Source: Branchiostoma floridae
Lineage: Eukaryota; Chordata; Leptocardii; Amphioxiformes; Branchiostomatidae
Reading direction: 5' to 3'
Assembly: GCF_000003815.2 (NCBI RefSeq)
Contig: NC_049981.1
Coordinates: 21,724,253 to 21,788,252, forward strand
DNA length: 64,000 nucleotides
The stretch's first letter is position 1; each line of letters opens with the position of its first letter. Under the pieces are notes generated by a model. It saw nothing but the letters and a program-made list of their open reading frames with translations. It was not told where the DNA came from and ran no database searches. Of the stretch, positions 35,609 through 47,200 are shown one piece after another. The position numbers and the translations under genes are program-made.

Positions 35609-38245
35609 TCACACCCACTTCTGATAGGGCCCTGTCACCTGAGGGACTGCCACTGACCAGAGCGTTACCACAGTGTCCGTAGTCATTGTCAGGGCATTAT
35701 TAATTGCTGGCTTTGTAGGGCCGGTTTTCTCAGCCACCTTCTTAGTTGATTCTTCAGCAACTGCTTCCTTGACAATGCTACTCTCTACTTTGCGCCCTCC
35801 CTCTGCGTGTTTTCGTGCCTCCTCCTGCTCTGCTGCCTTGGCCGCCATTTTCTGCTCGTACTCTGCAAAGCCGTGCCGAGAATAGTTCATGTTTTTGTGC
35901 TGGTAGAAGACGAGGCTAATCCTGGTCGGACAGGCACGGTTGGGTTTCTTGATAGCCGTCGTTGCATGGAGCTCGCGCTTTGCACACTCGATAAGCACAG
36001 AGCCATGGGACAGAGCGATTGCCACCCCACCAATGTCCTCGTCCTGGAAACAGACCTCACTGTCGGACCAAACCTCGTCATCCTCCTTCCTATGTAAGGC
36101 ATAAGGGGGAGGCAAGTGGTCTGTGAGATCGGAGTCACAGACCATCGGCTCCTGTTTGATTCGAACAACCCCGTCTTTGTCTGGCTTCATAGCTGCATTT
36201 AGCTTCTGGAGGAGCTGGGATCTGAGGCCATTCAATGCAGGGGGATAGGCAGTGTTGCCTAGGATGTCATTCTCTTCAATTCGAGGCGGCTGGACTTGGA
36301 CTGGATTTGGTCGAGACAGATTGAGCGGCATCGGGCTTCTATCTGGTTGATTGGAACTTGTCTGTTGGGGTTCGAAAGCATATGGGTCATCAAGTATTGG
36401 AGGTGGCTGCTTTGCTGGGAACTGTAGAGGCATATTAAGATTGGCAGCAACGTTGGGGGCCAGAGGTTGCTGTACTGGGACATGAGATTTTCTGGAGGGT
36501 GGCCTCTGTTCTGTGGGGGTCTGGGGTCTGAAGGAATTCTTGGCAACATCTGTGAAGCGTCGACCAGCTAGACCTTCTTGGAACATACTCTGGTCCCTTG
36601 CCTCTGTGGGCAGCGTTAAACCGGAGTCTCGGAAAATTGACTGAATGCTTGGAAGTTGGTAATGTGACTGCTGATGAACTTGGGGACTCTGAGCGCCATT
36701 GAGAGATCTTGCACTCTGAGGTCTGCTTTGAGCCTCCTGTGAATTTGCCTGTGGCAACTGAACTTTAGAAATGTGCCTTTCACTGCCAATGTTAGGGATG
36801 AAGGGACTATGTACCCGGTGGCCATTCATAGAAGGAGGAGGAGGAGGATTGGTCTGAGGAAACTGGTTGGTCTTGTCTCCGTGTGGGTAGGGTGGAGGTG
36901 GTGGGGTAGGTAGCCCATACCCCATTGGAAGAACACTGGTGGGGGCAACGTGCTTTGAACCTGGCTCTTTGCCCGGTGCAAATAGATGACGATCTCCTTG
37001 TAATGGAGTTACCTTGCTGTTTGCATTGGTTGGAGGTAGATTGGCTTGGAAGGCCCCTTTGTAGCTGTGGGGTGATGGAGCTGGTGTATTGGGTCCTGGT
37101 AAAGGTGTCGTAGCTTCACGAGCTGCATCCAGGTCTGGTTTAAGTGGCTGCTGCTGCTGCACCTGTAAGCCGCCATTCTGCTCAACGTTGGGCCTGCCCC
37201 GCTGGAACATGTCCAAACCTGCAAACAGTTTTTCGAAACGCGCGCTCTCGAATGGATCTTGCCACGACGTCGTCTGCGCCGCCGCGTGCGGCTGGTTCGC
37301 CGCCTGGTTGAATGGCCCGACTGCCGGCTGGACCAACTGGAATGGATGCTGAACGTGATGAAAGGGGGCAAACGGAAACCAGGGCTGTTGGAGACCCAGG
37401 CCGTTCTGCACGATCGGCCGCAGCCCGATCTCTGTCTGCCAACTGGGGATGCCAGGGTCCTTGGCGGTTGTTGGATTTCCTGATGATGACTGTTGAACTG
37501 CAGCATCTCTAGGCAAGTTCTCTGCCCATGCCTTCATGAAGGGGTTGTCCTCCCGGGCATGATGGTGGGCCGCCTGTTTTGCAGCTGGACCATCGCATGA
37601 CGCTGAAGCGGGTCTCTTTACTGCTTCATGTCTTGCAAACTGATGATGACCAAGCTCCGGACTTCCATGCAGAGGTTGTCTCTGAGTCATCCGGTCCAGC
37701 TCTTTCGACTCCGGCTTCTTCGTCTGAAAGGATGGCTCACTGTGCATGGGATGGGAAAAGGGTCGAGACTTGTCCATTGACTGGGGGTTTCCGGCTTGAC
37801 TGTGGGCAAACAGTTTTCTGTTCACTGCAGGAGGATCCCTCATGGCTCCATTCACCCCTGCTGCCATCTGCTTCATACTGTGGTTGAATGCTGGTGAAGC
37901 AGCATGCTGAGATTGCTGGGGAACGATCTCAGGAACCTTGGATTCTACCTTCTCCTTTGACTTTTCAGTTGCTGGGGACTCAGCGTTATTGTTATTGCTG
38001 GAAGATGCACTGTTGTCCTTCTGCTTCCTTCCCTTCTTCGGGGTCTTAGGCTTTGACGAGATGCGGATCTGGTGAGTATAGCTTGTCAGCATCTCTAGAG
38101 CACCAGTACGGACCTTTTCCTCCTGGCCTTCTTCGCTGTCAAACTCATCAGTTGGTGCCATCTTGTAAAGGGGCAAGACATGGAGTTGTTCGTCCTCTGG
38201 AGGTGGTCCAAGTTTTCGATTTTCAGGACAAGTCAGCGTGCACAC
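35609..38245 (-). CDS. TET: TET terminal exon: second half of the double-stranded beta-helix with a long disordered insert
   Basis: 879 codons including the stop, after acceptor CTTTTACAG. It opens with the helix strand [20 protein letters not shown] Pro/Gln/Ser/His-rich stretch of roughly 660 residues follows, without predicted fold and including a run of prolines. The exon then returns to the fold at [20 protein letters not shown]. The distal Fe-binding His is codon 36005-36007 and the 2-oxoglutarate Arg is codon 35921-35923. An Ala/Glu/Lys helix ([18 protein letters not shown]) and the C-terminal TGPYQKWV ending follow. Vertebrate TETs carry a comparable insert at this place, in human TET2 about 360 residues; here it is nearly twice as long. 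Many open frames overlap on the other strand, but none resembles a protein I know. Confidence 0.95.
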   Translation of the reverse strand: MCTLTCPENRKLGPPPEDEQLHVLPLYKMAPTDEFDSEEGQEEKVRTGALEMLTSYTHQIRISSKPKTPKKGRKQKDNSASSSNNNNAESPATEKSKEKVESKVPEIVPQQSQHAASPAFNHSMKQMAAGVNGAMRDPPAVNRKLFAHSQAGNPQSMDKSRPFSHPMHSEPSFQTKKPESKELDRMTQRQPLHGSPELGHHQFARHEAVKRPASASCDGPAAKQAAHHHAREDNPFMKAWAENLPRDAAVQQSSSGNPTTAKDPGIPSWQTEIGLRPIVQNGLGLQQPWFPFAPFHHVQHPFQLVQPAVGPFNQAANQPHAAAQTTSWQDPFESARFEKLFAGLDMFQRGRPNVEQNGGLQVQQQQPLKPDLDAAREATTPLPGPNTPAPSPHSYKGAFQANLPPTNANSKVTPLQGDRHLFAPGKEPGSKHVAPTSVLPMGYGLPTPPPPPYPHGDKTNQFPQTNPPPPPSMNGHRVHSPFIPNIGSERHISKVQLPQANSQEAQSRPQSARSLNGAQSPQVHQQSHYQLPSIQSIFRDSGLTLPTEARDQSMFQEGLAGRRFTDVAKNSFRPQTPTEQRPPSRKSHVPVQQPLAPNVAANLNMPLQFPAKQPPPILDDPYAFEPQQTSSNQPDRSPMPLNLSRPNPVQVQPPRIEENDILGNTAYPPALNGLRSQLLQKLNAAMKPDKDGVVRIKQEPMVCDSDLTDHLPPPYALHRKEDDEVWSDSEVCFQDEDIGGVAIALSHGSVLIECAKRELHATTAIKKPNRACPTRISLVFYQHKNMNYSRHGFAEYEQKMAAKAAEQEEARKHAEGGRKVESSIVKEAVAEESTKKVAEKTGPTKPAINNALTMTTDTVVTLWSVAVPQVTGPYQKWV

Positions 38246-41200
38246 CTGTAAAAGGTATAGAAAGTTATTCCAACTTAATGAACAAAATACACTTCACCTG
38301 GTACCTTCAATCAGTACCAGTGTAACAGTTCTATGGTTGAGTGCTCCTTTTTGCATCTGGCACATCACAGGTTCAATATCCATGGACAAAAAAAATTGTT
38401 CATACTGCTTTCTTCACACTTAGCACTTATATTATAAGAAGGAGTACTGGAGTTGAACACTAACTGCTTTGTCTTTTGCTGAGGGCCCTGGCAATGAAGA
38501 TGAGCACCACCCCTATACATGTACATCTGTTCAAGATTCATGGGTGACTTTTAACTTTAACCTTTGATCTTTACATTTTGCTTTCAGAAGTGTTTGGACA
38601 TGACATGGCAATATTGAAGAAAGTAAACTTACAATTGTGCTGCCGTTGTTCATGTTGTGTTGATCACGATGAGCATGAGCACAGAAATCCACACAGGCCG
38701 TCACGCCAGAAAACGGTCTGGTGTTGTCTGGACCAAACCCTAATCTGCAGTCACTTGCCACTTCTGAATATTCCGTCTGCAGAATATGAAAAGAAATGAG
38801 AGCTTAGAAGTGGAAAAAGTGAATTTCAAGTGATATCAATCCAGTTTAGCTCACTGAAGATCTATTCTTCCACTGGTCTTGACAGAGAAGGCAGGCGCTA
38901 TGTACAGTGTTTAAAGGTTCATTGTATCAGAGAAATTTCCTAAGCTCTTTGGGACAAGCACAGTGAGCAATGTACAGTGGGCAGGAGCTTAACATCCTAT
39001 CCTATAAAGACTAAACCCTTTACAGTAGCGTGCATGCCAGATGCTCAACACTGTCAGATTCAAACTCATGTAGTTCCAGAGGCAGGGATGCAAACCACTG
39101 GGCTACGCACGCACACATATCTAATTACTTTGATACTGAGTTTGACATCACAGAATGGCAAGGAGCATGGCCATGTGTCTGGGTCATCGGGACTAGTCAA
39201 AACTACTATCACGTAAGGAACCATCCAGCGAGGAAGAAAGGGGTAGGCAATGGAAAGGACGTGGGATACCTGATAATCTCAGAGAATGGACAGTCATGAC
39301 ACTACGCGAAACTTCATAATTGTGACTGAGTATTTCACTCCACAGGTACACTGATTTGTTTTCTTTGTTTGAACCTTTATTTATGCATGAGAAGCTCAAA
39401 TAGGCCAGCAGGACGCTTTTCATTGAGGTCATGAGGGAGGTTATAATCTTATGGTGGTTATAGGAAACCTGTGATGCTGGAATCACCAACCTGATTTCTG
39501 AAGGCATCCGGAGCCAGCTGCTCATACACAGGACCGACTTCACCGGCCAGCCTCTGGAAATGGTCCTCAATGATTGCTTCCTGAAAAGAACAACATAACT
39601 TCTGCGTTCTTAAAAGTTACAGAACTCGTGTCAAGGACTGCAGCAGTTCCCATCCAACTGCTATTAATGTTACTGCTGGCCAATTTTCTGCCGTTCCATT
39701 CCACGATGTGGAGTGTGCATTGTGTGTAAAGGTGCACTCTCATCGGACGTAGGGCATGCTTGCGGCATTGCTGCGTTCGTTCACTGCGTCACTGTTTTGT
39801 TATTTTCTCTGATTTTTTATAATTCAGATATTGCGTGATACGTAAAAGTATGGCATACCTGTAGAAGACGACAAAATACACAACAAGTAAGAAAATTTGT
39901 TCTTTATCTCTGCAATTCGTTGAGTATCTTTCGAACCCTGCAATGCCGCAAAAGTGCCCCATGTCCGGTGAGAGTGCACCTTAAGGGTTGGTGGGGGAGA
40001 CTGTGACCTTTAGGGGTGGGTACCGGTACAGAAAATTCAGGTCCAGGAATGTTTCAGGTCCAGAGGATCAGGTCCGAACCCGAACCTAGACCTAATTATC
40101 TGTGAATGGACAATACTCAAAACAATGGTCCATTTTGCTACAAAGGAATCTGTTTGGTAGAGTGTCCTATCTTCACATAAACCATGAGTCCAGCATAGAT
40201 TGGTGTTTCACCATGTATAAATAAAAACTTAAGGAAAAAAATTGTCAGAAAGTCCTACTAATGCACTGTGGTCATGTGTCCAAAATAATAACTAGTTGGC
40301 ACTGCTATGTTTTCTTTGATGACACAGGCCAGGCCAGGGGATATGGTTGAGGTACATGTGCCTAGGGAAGACAGGTTAGATGTACAGTAGTGGATGTATC
40401 TTGATTGATATGTGAGGGATTTTTACTATCTACATGGTAGTCCTCTGTTGATTCTTGCTTACAGCGGTCTGTACAATGTACATCCAAATGTTCGGGCATA
40501 GAGTTGAATAATATATCTGTTGGGAATTAAGAGGGAAAGTAAAATTTAAAGAAGAAAAAATACACATAAAGATACACATCCTGACAATCATCATTTTGAC
40601 CAGAAGTAATACGTTCAACTTTACCTCTCTGGCTCTCATTTCCTTGCTCAGATACTTCTGTAATCAAGAGGGATGTCTGTTAATTAATCTAATGTCATCA
40701 TGATCATACATATTCGTTTTAAAGGAGTGCCAATGGTGCAAATGTTATTAAGGGTCAGAAAAGTGTTCACTTGGTAGTTACAAATATTTATTGGACATGA
40801 GTGCCAGAGACAACAGGTACAATGGACTCAGACTTCTACACCAGATTTGTATCCATCAAATCTTGTGCAGCAAGCTAGCAGGGATAAATACAATGTCATG
40901 TAACTTAAAAACAACTCATGTTGACCTTATTGGTGCTGTCAAACCTGCCTATAGTGGTCGCTCAAGGGCCTGGCCAAGGAATCCCAAAGATAAGGCCTCA
41001 TTGTTTTCCTTATCACTATCTTAATGCATATTAGGTCCCAATTGAGTCAACAACTTGGACATCTAAAACTTGTGAACCTGACCATGATTTAGACAATGCA
41101 TTCTTCAGATAGAAGTAGACCACAGCATCACCAATATAGGATACCACAGTGACATGATAGTAGACCTTATGGTTGAACAGTGTAATTTCCAACGCAAAAA

Positions 41201-44200
41201 ATTGGACTCACCCATATTTTTGACTGATCGACTTCAGTCTTTGTCAAGCAATGGATAATCCACTGCTTCTGTGATGTCACAATTGCCCATTCCATGACAA
41301 AGACTCAAGTCAACCAGTCAAAAATTTGGGTAAGTCTAATTGTTTGTGTTGGTAATTACAGATTAACTTCTACCAACACAGATGAACTTTCAAGTTATGA
41401 TACCCGGTAGTAAACCTGCCCAATCCAAAATAAACGATTTTCTCACCTCTGAGGGGTCTTCCAGTTTGAACTTCTTGGGTACCCTACTTCTTGCAAACTT
41501 GCAGCCATTGTAGTACATACTCCAGGAACAGCCAAATGAGAATGATGCACCGCAGTTGTTGTCATCAACTCCTTGACATGCACAGGTTTTACTGGAAATG
41601 GAAGTGGACATTGACATAACAAACGTTAGTACAATGTTATTTTGAAGCTTTGTTTAATTGAATGCTTTAGTTAGTAAACATAGTTTCAGTCTCAAGATTG
41701 TCAATCACGCTTACTTTTTCCTTCTTTCACAAAATTGAATATCACATCTAATTCTTTCATCACATTTAATTCTTTCTCATTCAAAGATAACACTCATGTA
41801 ACTCATGCTATGAACTTGAACTCTCATATGATATTCAATGTAATGATCTGTAGTGACTGTAATGATTTGTAGTGACTGGTTAAAGTATTGCATCGTCCTG
41901 ATCCTAAACCTGGGAAGCAAAATTTATCTCCAGCCACTAGCCTGAAGATTACAGCACAACTACAGTCAACCCTGTCTATTGCAGCCATTTAAGGGACTGG
42001 CCAAATGTGGCCACTATACAGAGACACTAATACAAGTTTGTCTGTAATTCAAGTCTTGTATCATTAACCGGTGAAATGGCCGAGTGGGTAGAGTGTACGC
42101 CTTGCATTCGGTAGGTCGTGAGTTTGATCCCCGGCCGAGTCATACCAAAGACTCTAAAAAATGGTACATGCTGCTTTCTCTGCTTAGCACTCTGCACTAA
42201 TGAAGAAGAGTATGGAAGTTAAACACACATCACTACCAGCGGACCAGCCCCCTGCTGTAGTGACTTGCACAAATGTGTGGCCTAAGGGCTTCGAAGTGGA
42301 GATGGGCACCACCCTAAGCATCTTAGATGCATGGGCAAACTTTAACTTTTTTAATTATTATCACATACGTGTCATTAACCCCACATCTCCTTGTGGTCGG
42401 CAGTCCAGCCTTGGAAAGTGTGCCTGACAGATAGTCGTACAGCTCGTCGGCCCTGGCCCTCTGAATCCCTTCCCATGCAACAATGCAGATGATGATGTAG
42501 CTGCTGTTACAGCGGTGACCTGGCCGATGTCGGACTAGAGTCAGCACCTTTTCCTCCTCACTACTTCTTCTTACAATCTGCAGAACAGATAACCACAGAA
42601 GATTAAGGGACTTATGACAGCTTCTTGTCAAAAAAGAAGTTCAAATATAAAGCAATAAAGATATATCAAGGTAAATATTGCTTATATTCAAGGGAGAAGC
42701 TTGTTTAAGGTTTACGTTTCTTTTCTTTTTTCCAAACATTACTGACCTACAGTTGATTGCTTTATATCATTCTACCAAGTAAGAAAGTACACTAAAAGTC
42801 TGTTACTCAGTTAAATACTAGCAGCAAGGTGAAAGTGATAGACATTTTGGCCCATGGTTTTCTCTTCATTCAAAGGCCGAGTAAGAGAGTAGAGAGTTTG
42901 ATTTTGATGTCAATCTAGGGATCGACACAATGATGATAGAATAAGAAATTAAAAAACAGTTATCAAAACTAGTGATATGATATACTCACCCATTTTGCAA
43001 TGGGACATCCTTGTGAGCTCTTGCCTTCTTTTCCAGTATAGATGATCTACAGCAGGAGACAGGAAGTTAGCTAGGCTTCCTTCAACTTACCCAAAATAAC
43101 AAAATTCAGGGACATACTACTGTAATGCTGTAGTACTGAAACATCTTATGTTTGCTGTCACTATACATGTATCTGTATCCCATACTTCCTTTTCCTACAA
43201 AGTTCTGAACTGACAAAAATTGTCAAACATTTTTTCTAAATGTTATTGTCTAATACAAGTCATGGTGATTCTTTTTAAAACATGCACTCGTGTACATAAT
43301 GAAGTGCTTACCTTTTCTATCCGTAGTGCTTTTCCTGATTGGCCAAACCTATTAAAAGAATCAGAATCACTCAAACGATGTCTTTAATTAAGGCTTTAGT
43401 CGTTTCTACTAAAAAAGGATGCCGTGGTAATCTTCCAAGACCATAATTTATTGCAACTTTTATCACAACACTTATCATCAGCATTCTCGATTGCTAGAGT
43501 TTAGTATAGCCATAGGCATTCATCCAAACTTATGGGCTTCTACATTTATGAAGGTTAGACATTCAGGTAAACAATATTCAAATACAATTCAATCTCTACA
43601 ACTGGATAAAAACGGATATTTACTCCCGGACATTTCAAGTGACATCCATAACTCTTCAGCATCACTAGAATGAACTGTTTTTCTAGTTAGCTGTACTTGT
43701 ATTGAACCATTCTCAGACTGTCAGTTCATTGTAGTGACGCTGAAGAAGAGTGATGGATGTCACTCCAAACGTCGGGAAGTATATATCCATTTTTGTCCAG
43801 TTGTAGAGATTTATTTGTATTTGAAGAGTTATGGGCTTCTCCTAATGCTAAAAGCTACTTAAGACAGGACACATCTCATCAAGAGTCTGACAAGACAGTG
43901 CTGGTTAATGTAATTGTCTATGCACATATCGATTGGCGCAGCGAACGGCCTGCCACTGATGCAGCCTACACATCCATTTGCTTTATTTGTGGTCAGCTCA
44001 AATGGATTAACTTGGGGCAGAGGTCAGCCCATTTTACCTGGTTTTCTGTTGCTCTACATTTGCAAAGGGTTGTAGTTACAGTCATCCCCAAGGGATGATG
44101 GAGATAAACATTGAGTAGCAAAAGTTTCTCTATAAGCAGTAAGGTCTCATCCTCGAGTATGCACTCCTTTTTTTTAAAGAGTTATAGAAGAAACAAAAAG

Positions 44201-47200
44201 AAAATAGCTGCATGAATATAATGTGTTTATAGCAGTGGGAAATTCCATTTTAGCAAGCCCAATTGATAGTTTACATCCAAGTGGTGGAAGCTTGTTAGTT
44301 TTCAGCTGCCACGCTTAAGGGCTGAACTACACTGTCCTGGGTTGGGAGTGGTGCCACTGTACACTGTCTCTCATTAAAGGACAGCATCAGAAAATTTTCA
44401 ATTCTTTATTTTCCAGTAGTTTACTCATTAAAAAGTTGATGTACGTCAATTTTTACATTGATCCGCCTAATATGACCCTGTAGACACGTTTGAACTTCGC
44501 GCTCTCCTCCTCTCCCCGCCGCGCTGGCCGATGACGTAATGGCCTCGTTCTGATCGTCTGAGATTGTATGACGTCACGGATCCAAAACTTCTAGCCAGCC
44601 ATTTTTCTCGGTGAACCTCGGTCCTCTCAGCGGTGAATAATCACCCCGCCATTCTGGAGTTCAGTTTGTTGTTGTTGAAAATTACTTTCGTGGACCTGTA
44701 AGTCGCATTGTGAGCTGTCNNNNNNNNNNNNNNNNNNNNNNNNNNNNNNNNNNNNNNNNNNNNNNNNNNNNNNNNNNNNNNNNNNNNNNNNNNNNNNNNN
44801 NNNNNNNNNNNNNNNNNNNNNNNNNNNNNNNNNNNNNNNNNNNNNNNNNNNNNNNNNNNNNNNNNNNNNNNNNNNNNNNNNNNNNNNNNNNNNNNNNNNN
44901 NNNNNNNNNNNNNNNNNNNNNNNNNNNNNNNNNNNNNNNNNNNNNNNNNNNNNNNNNNNNNNNNNNNNNNNNNNNNNNNNNNNNNNNNNNNNNNNNNNNN
45001 NNNNNNNNNNNNNNNNNNNNNCCCACGACCCCCTTTTCGCGCCGAAACAGATAGCACCGCAACTTGTACAGATCGTGCGAGTTACGCCTCGCCTCTCACT
45101 TTATTTTCTGTTTCTCGGGTAAATCATCTGGACTGGTCGGTTTTTCAATCATGTAGCTTTGGCAGAGATTGCTTGGGGTTCATTCAAAACAAATCACGGA
45201 CTCTGAAACGAAGCCGACATTTCGCGCCATTCACAATGCCGGCCTGTGTTGTATGTAAAGACAACAATGCTGTATGTATGTTTCGGCGTGGAAGGGGGAT
45301 CGTTCGATATGTAGCGATCAAGGGTATGTTGTCAGAGGAAAAATGTTTTTTTTTAATGTCCATGCCAGTTGGACAATTGTGAATTCAACCAAAATTCGTG
45401 GAAGCTTACGTGTAATTATCGCTGTGCTGTCCGGAAAGGAGAAGGTAAGAACTGACCCGAACTCGCTCTTGTAAAAGTCCAGAAAGGCACGGTGCGTGAA
45501 TCTCCCCCACCGCCATTGTTTTGATTTCGTCCCGTCGCCGCGCGGTTTACTCGCAGGCAAGCTTATTCATGTTCAGTCTCCCGGGGACTATGGCTTCGTA
45601 GACAGCTCACAATGCGACTTACAGGTCCACGAAAGTAATTTTCAACAACAACAAACTGAACTCCAGAATGGCGGGGTGATTATTCACCGCTGAGAGGACC
45701 GAGGTTCACCGAGAAAAATGGCTGGCTAGAAGTTTTGGATCCGTGACGTCATACAATCTCAGACGATCAGAACGAGGCCATTACGTCATCGGCCAGCGCG
45801 GCGGGGAGAGGAGGAGAGCGCGAAGTTCAAACGTGTCTACAGGGTCATATTAGGCGGATCAATGTAAAAATTGACGTACATCAACTTTTTAATGAGTAAA
45901 CTACTGGAAAATAAAGAATTGAAAATTTTCTGATGCTGTCCTTTAAGGGCAGAGACTTCTTTGGTTTATAGTTGTCATAAAAAGTGTCTTTAGTGTTTGT
46001 TAGCATTTTTTTCCACAATGAAGTAAGCATTTTAGACCAGTGCCCAAACACAGTCCTAGGCCAGCTTCACTCCTGGCAGCTTTTGAAACTATCTTAGGCT
46101 ACCGTAGGATCTACTTGGAGATTACTGAAATGGTTGTCAATGTCAACTTCAAGCTGAAACTCATGAATGAGACCTTGGGGTTATCTTGACAAGTTGGTGA
46201 CAGTGAACAGAATATATAAATAGTCATATCCTGTTACCTTTTCTCCATTAGCTCCCTGATAGCTTGTATTGTGGGTCCTGTTCCAAGGTGGGTGTAGTAT
46301 GGGCCCTCAGCTTTCTCACTTACAAAATCTGTGAAATGGTTATACAAGCAAGCTCAAGATGACATAAACACTGCACAAGTATGGCTGTTTCACAAAAAGG
46401 AAGCAGAAGCAAGACAGCAACCATCAGTCTTTTCCCTTTACATTTTCCTTAACACTTTTAGGGGAAATTGACAGCATCATTATCATCTCATACTACTTAT
46501 GCTATGGTCACATTTCTAAACTCTGTTTGAAGGAACGAAAAGGAAAAGTATCAAGAAACAAACAAAAATTATGTATTATGTATTATATCATACCCTTTGT
46601 TCCCACAAACTGCCCAGCTGGGCGCCGGTTTAGCATTAAAGGGAAAGATTGAACAAAGTCTTCTTCTTTACTTCTTTGATTCTTCGGTGAACGTTTCAAC
46701 GACCATCTGTCGCCTTCATCAGTACGAAATGAAGAAACGAAGAACACTGCTCAAATGATCTACCAGCCTGATGAAACTATTCACGGATAAAGGGAAAAAC
46801 GTTTTACTAACCAACACAATTGCAAGTGGGCAGCTCGAACTTGCAGTCCGACTTCGTAGTATGTGCTCCAGCAGTCTTGTGAGGGGTTCTCTGAGGTGTT
46901 AAAGGTGTGCTCTGTGGCGTTCTCGGCGTTTCTTGAGAAGCCCTGGGCGTCGTTGGGGTTGATTGTGGGGTTGTCGGCGGCTGCTGCTGGGATGATGGTC
47001 CGGGCTCTGACTGAGGAATGTAAGGCAAGTTGTCAAACATCTGCTGTAGCTGCTGCGTGGACATCAGCAGGTTGTCGAGGGTCTTAGTTCTACCAGATGC
47101 TCCAGCTTTTCCTGACTTTTCGGGCGTTCTCGGCGGAACGGGTAATCCCGATGTTGTAATACATGAACTGGGTGATTCCAATAATCTGGACAGCCCAGGC

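Larger units (their letters stand above)
44374..45946. mobile_element. Long-armed inverted-repeat DNA element flanked by TTAA, in a TET intron
   Basis: Two 346-bp arms, 44374-44719 and 45601-45946, are reverse complements of each other as far as can be read. The left arm runs into a 302-base N gap, so it may be longer. Both ends read TTAAAGGACAGC outward-in, so TTAA lies at each terminus, as in the piggyBac and Kolobok superfamilies. Each arm carries a perfect TGACGTCA (44569-44576, 45744-45751), a TGACGTAA and a GC-rich block. The unique interior 45022-45600 has only short frames; one starts [12 protein letters not shown]. Confidence 0.75.

Noticed and set aside
36863-37512. Long + strand and alternate-frame open frames opposite the TET last exon (74-165 codons)
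   Set aside because: Shadow frames created by the Pro/Gln-rich GC-biased coding sequence of TET. No start context or splice logic.
44641-45062. Frames of 114-138 codons spanning the N run
   Set aside because: Open only because N codons contain no stops.
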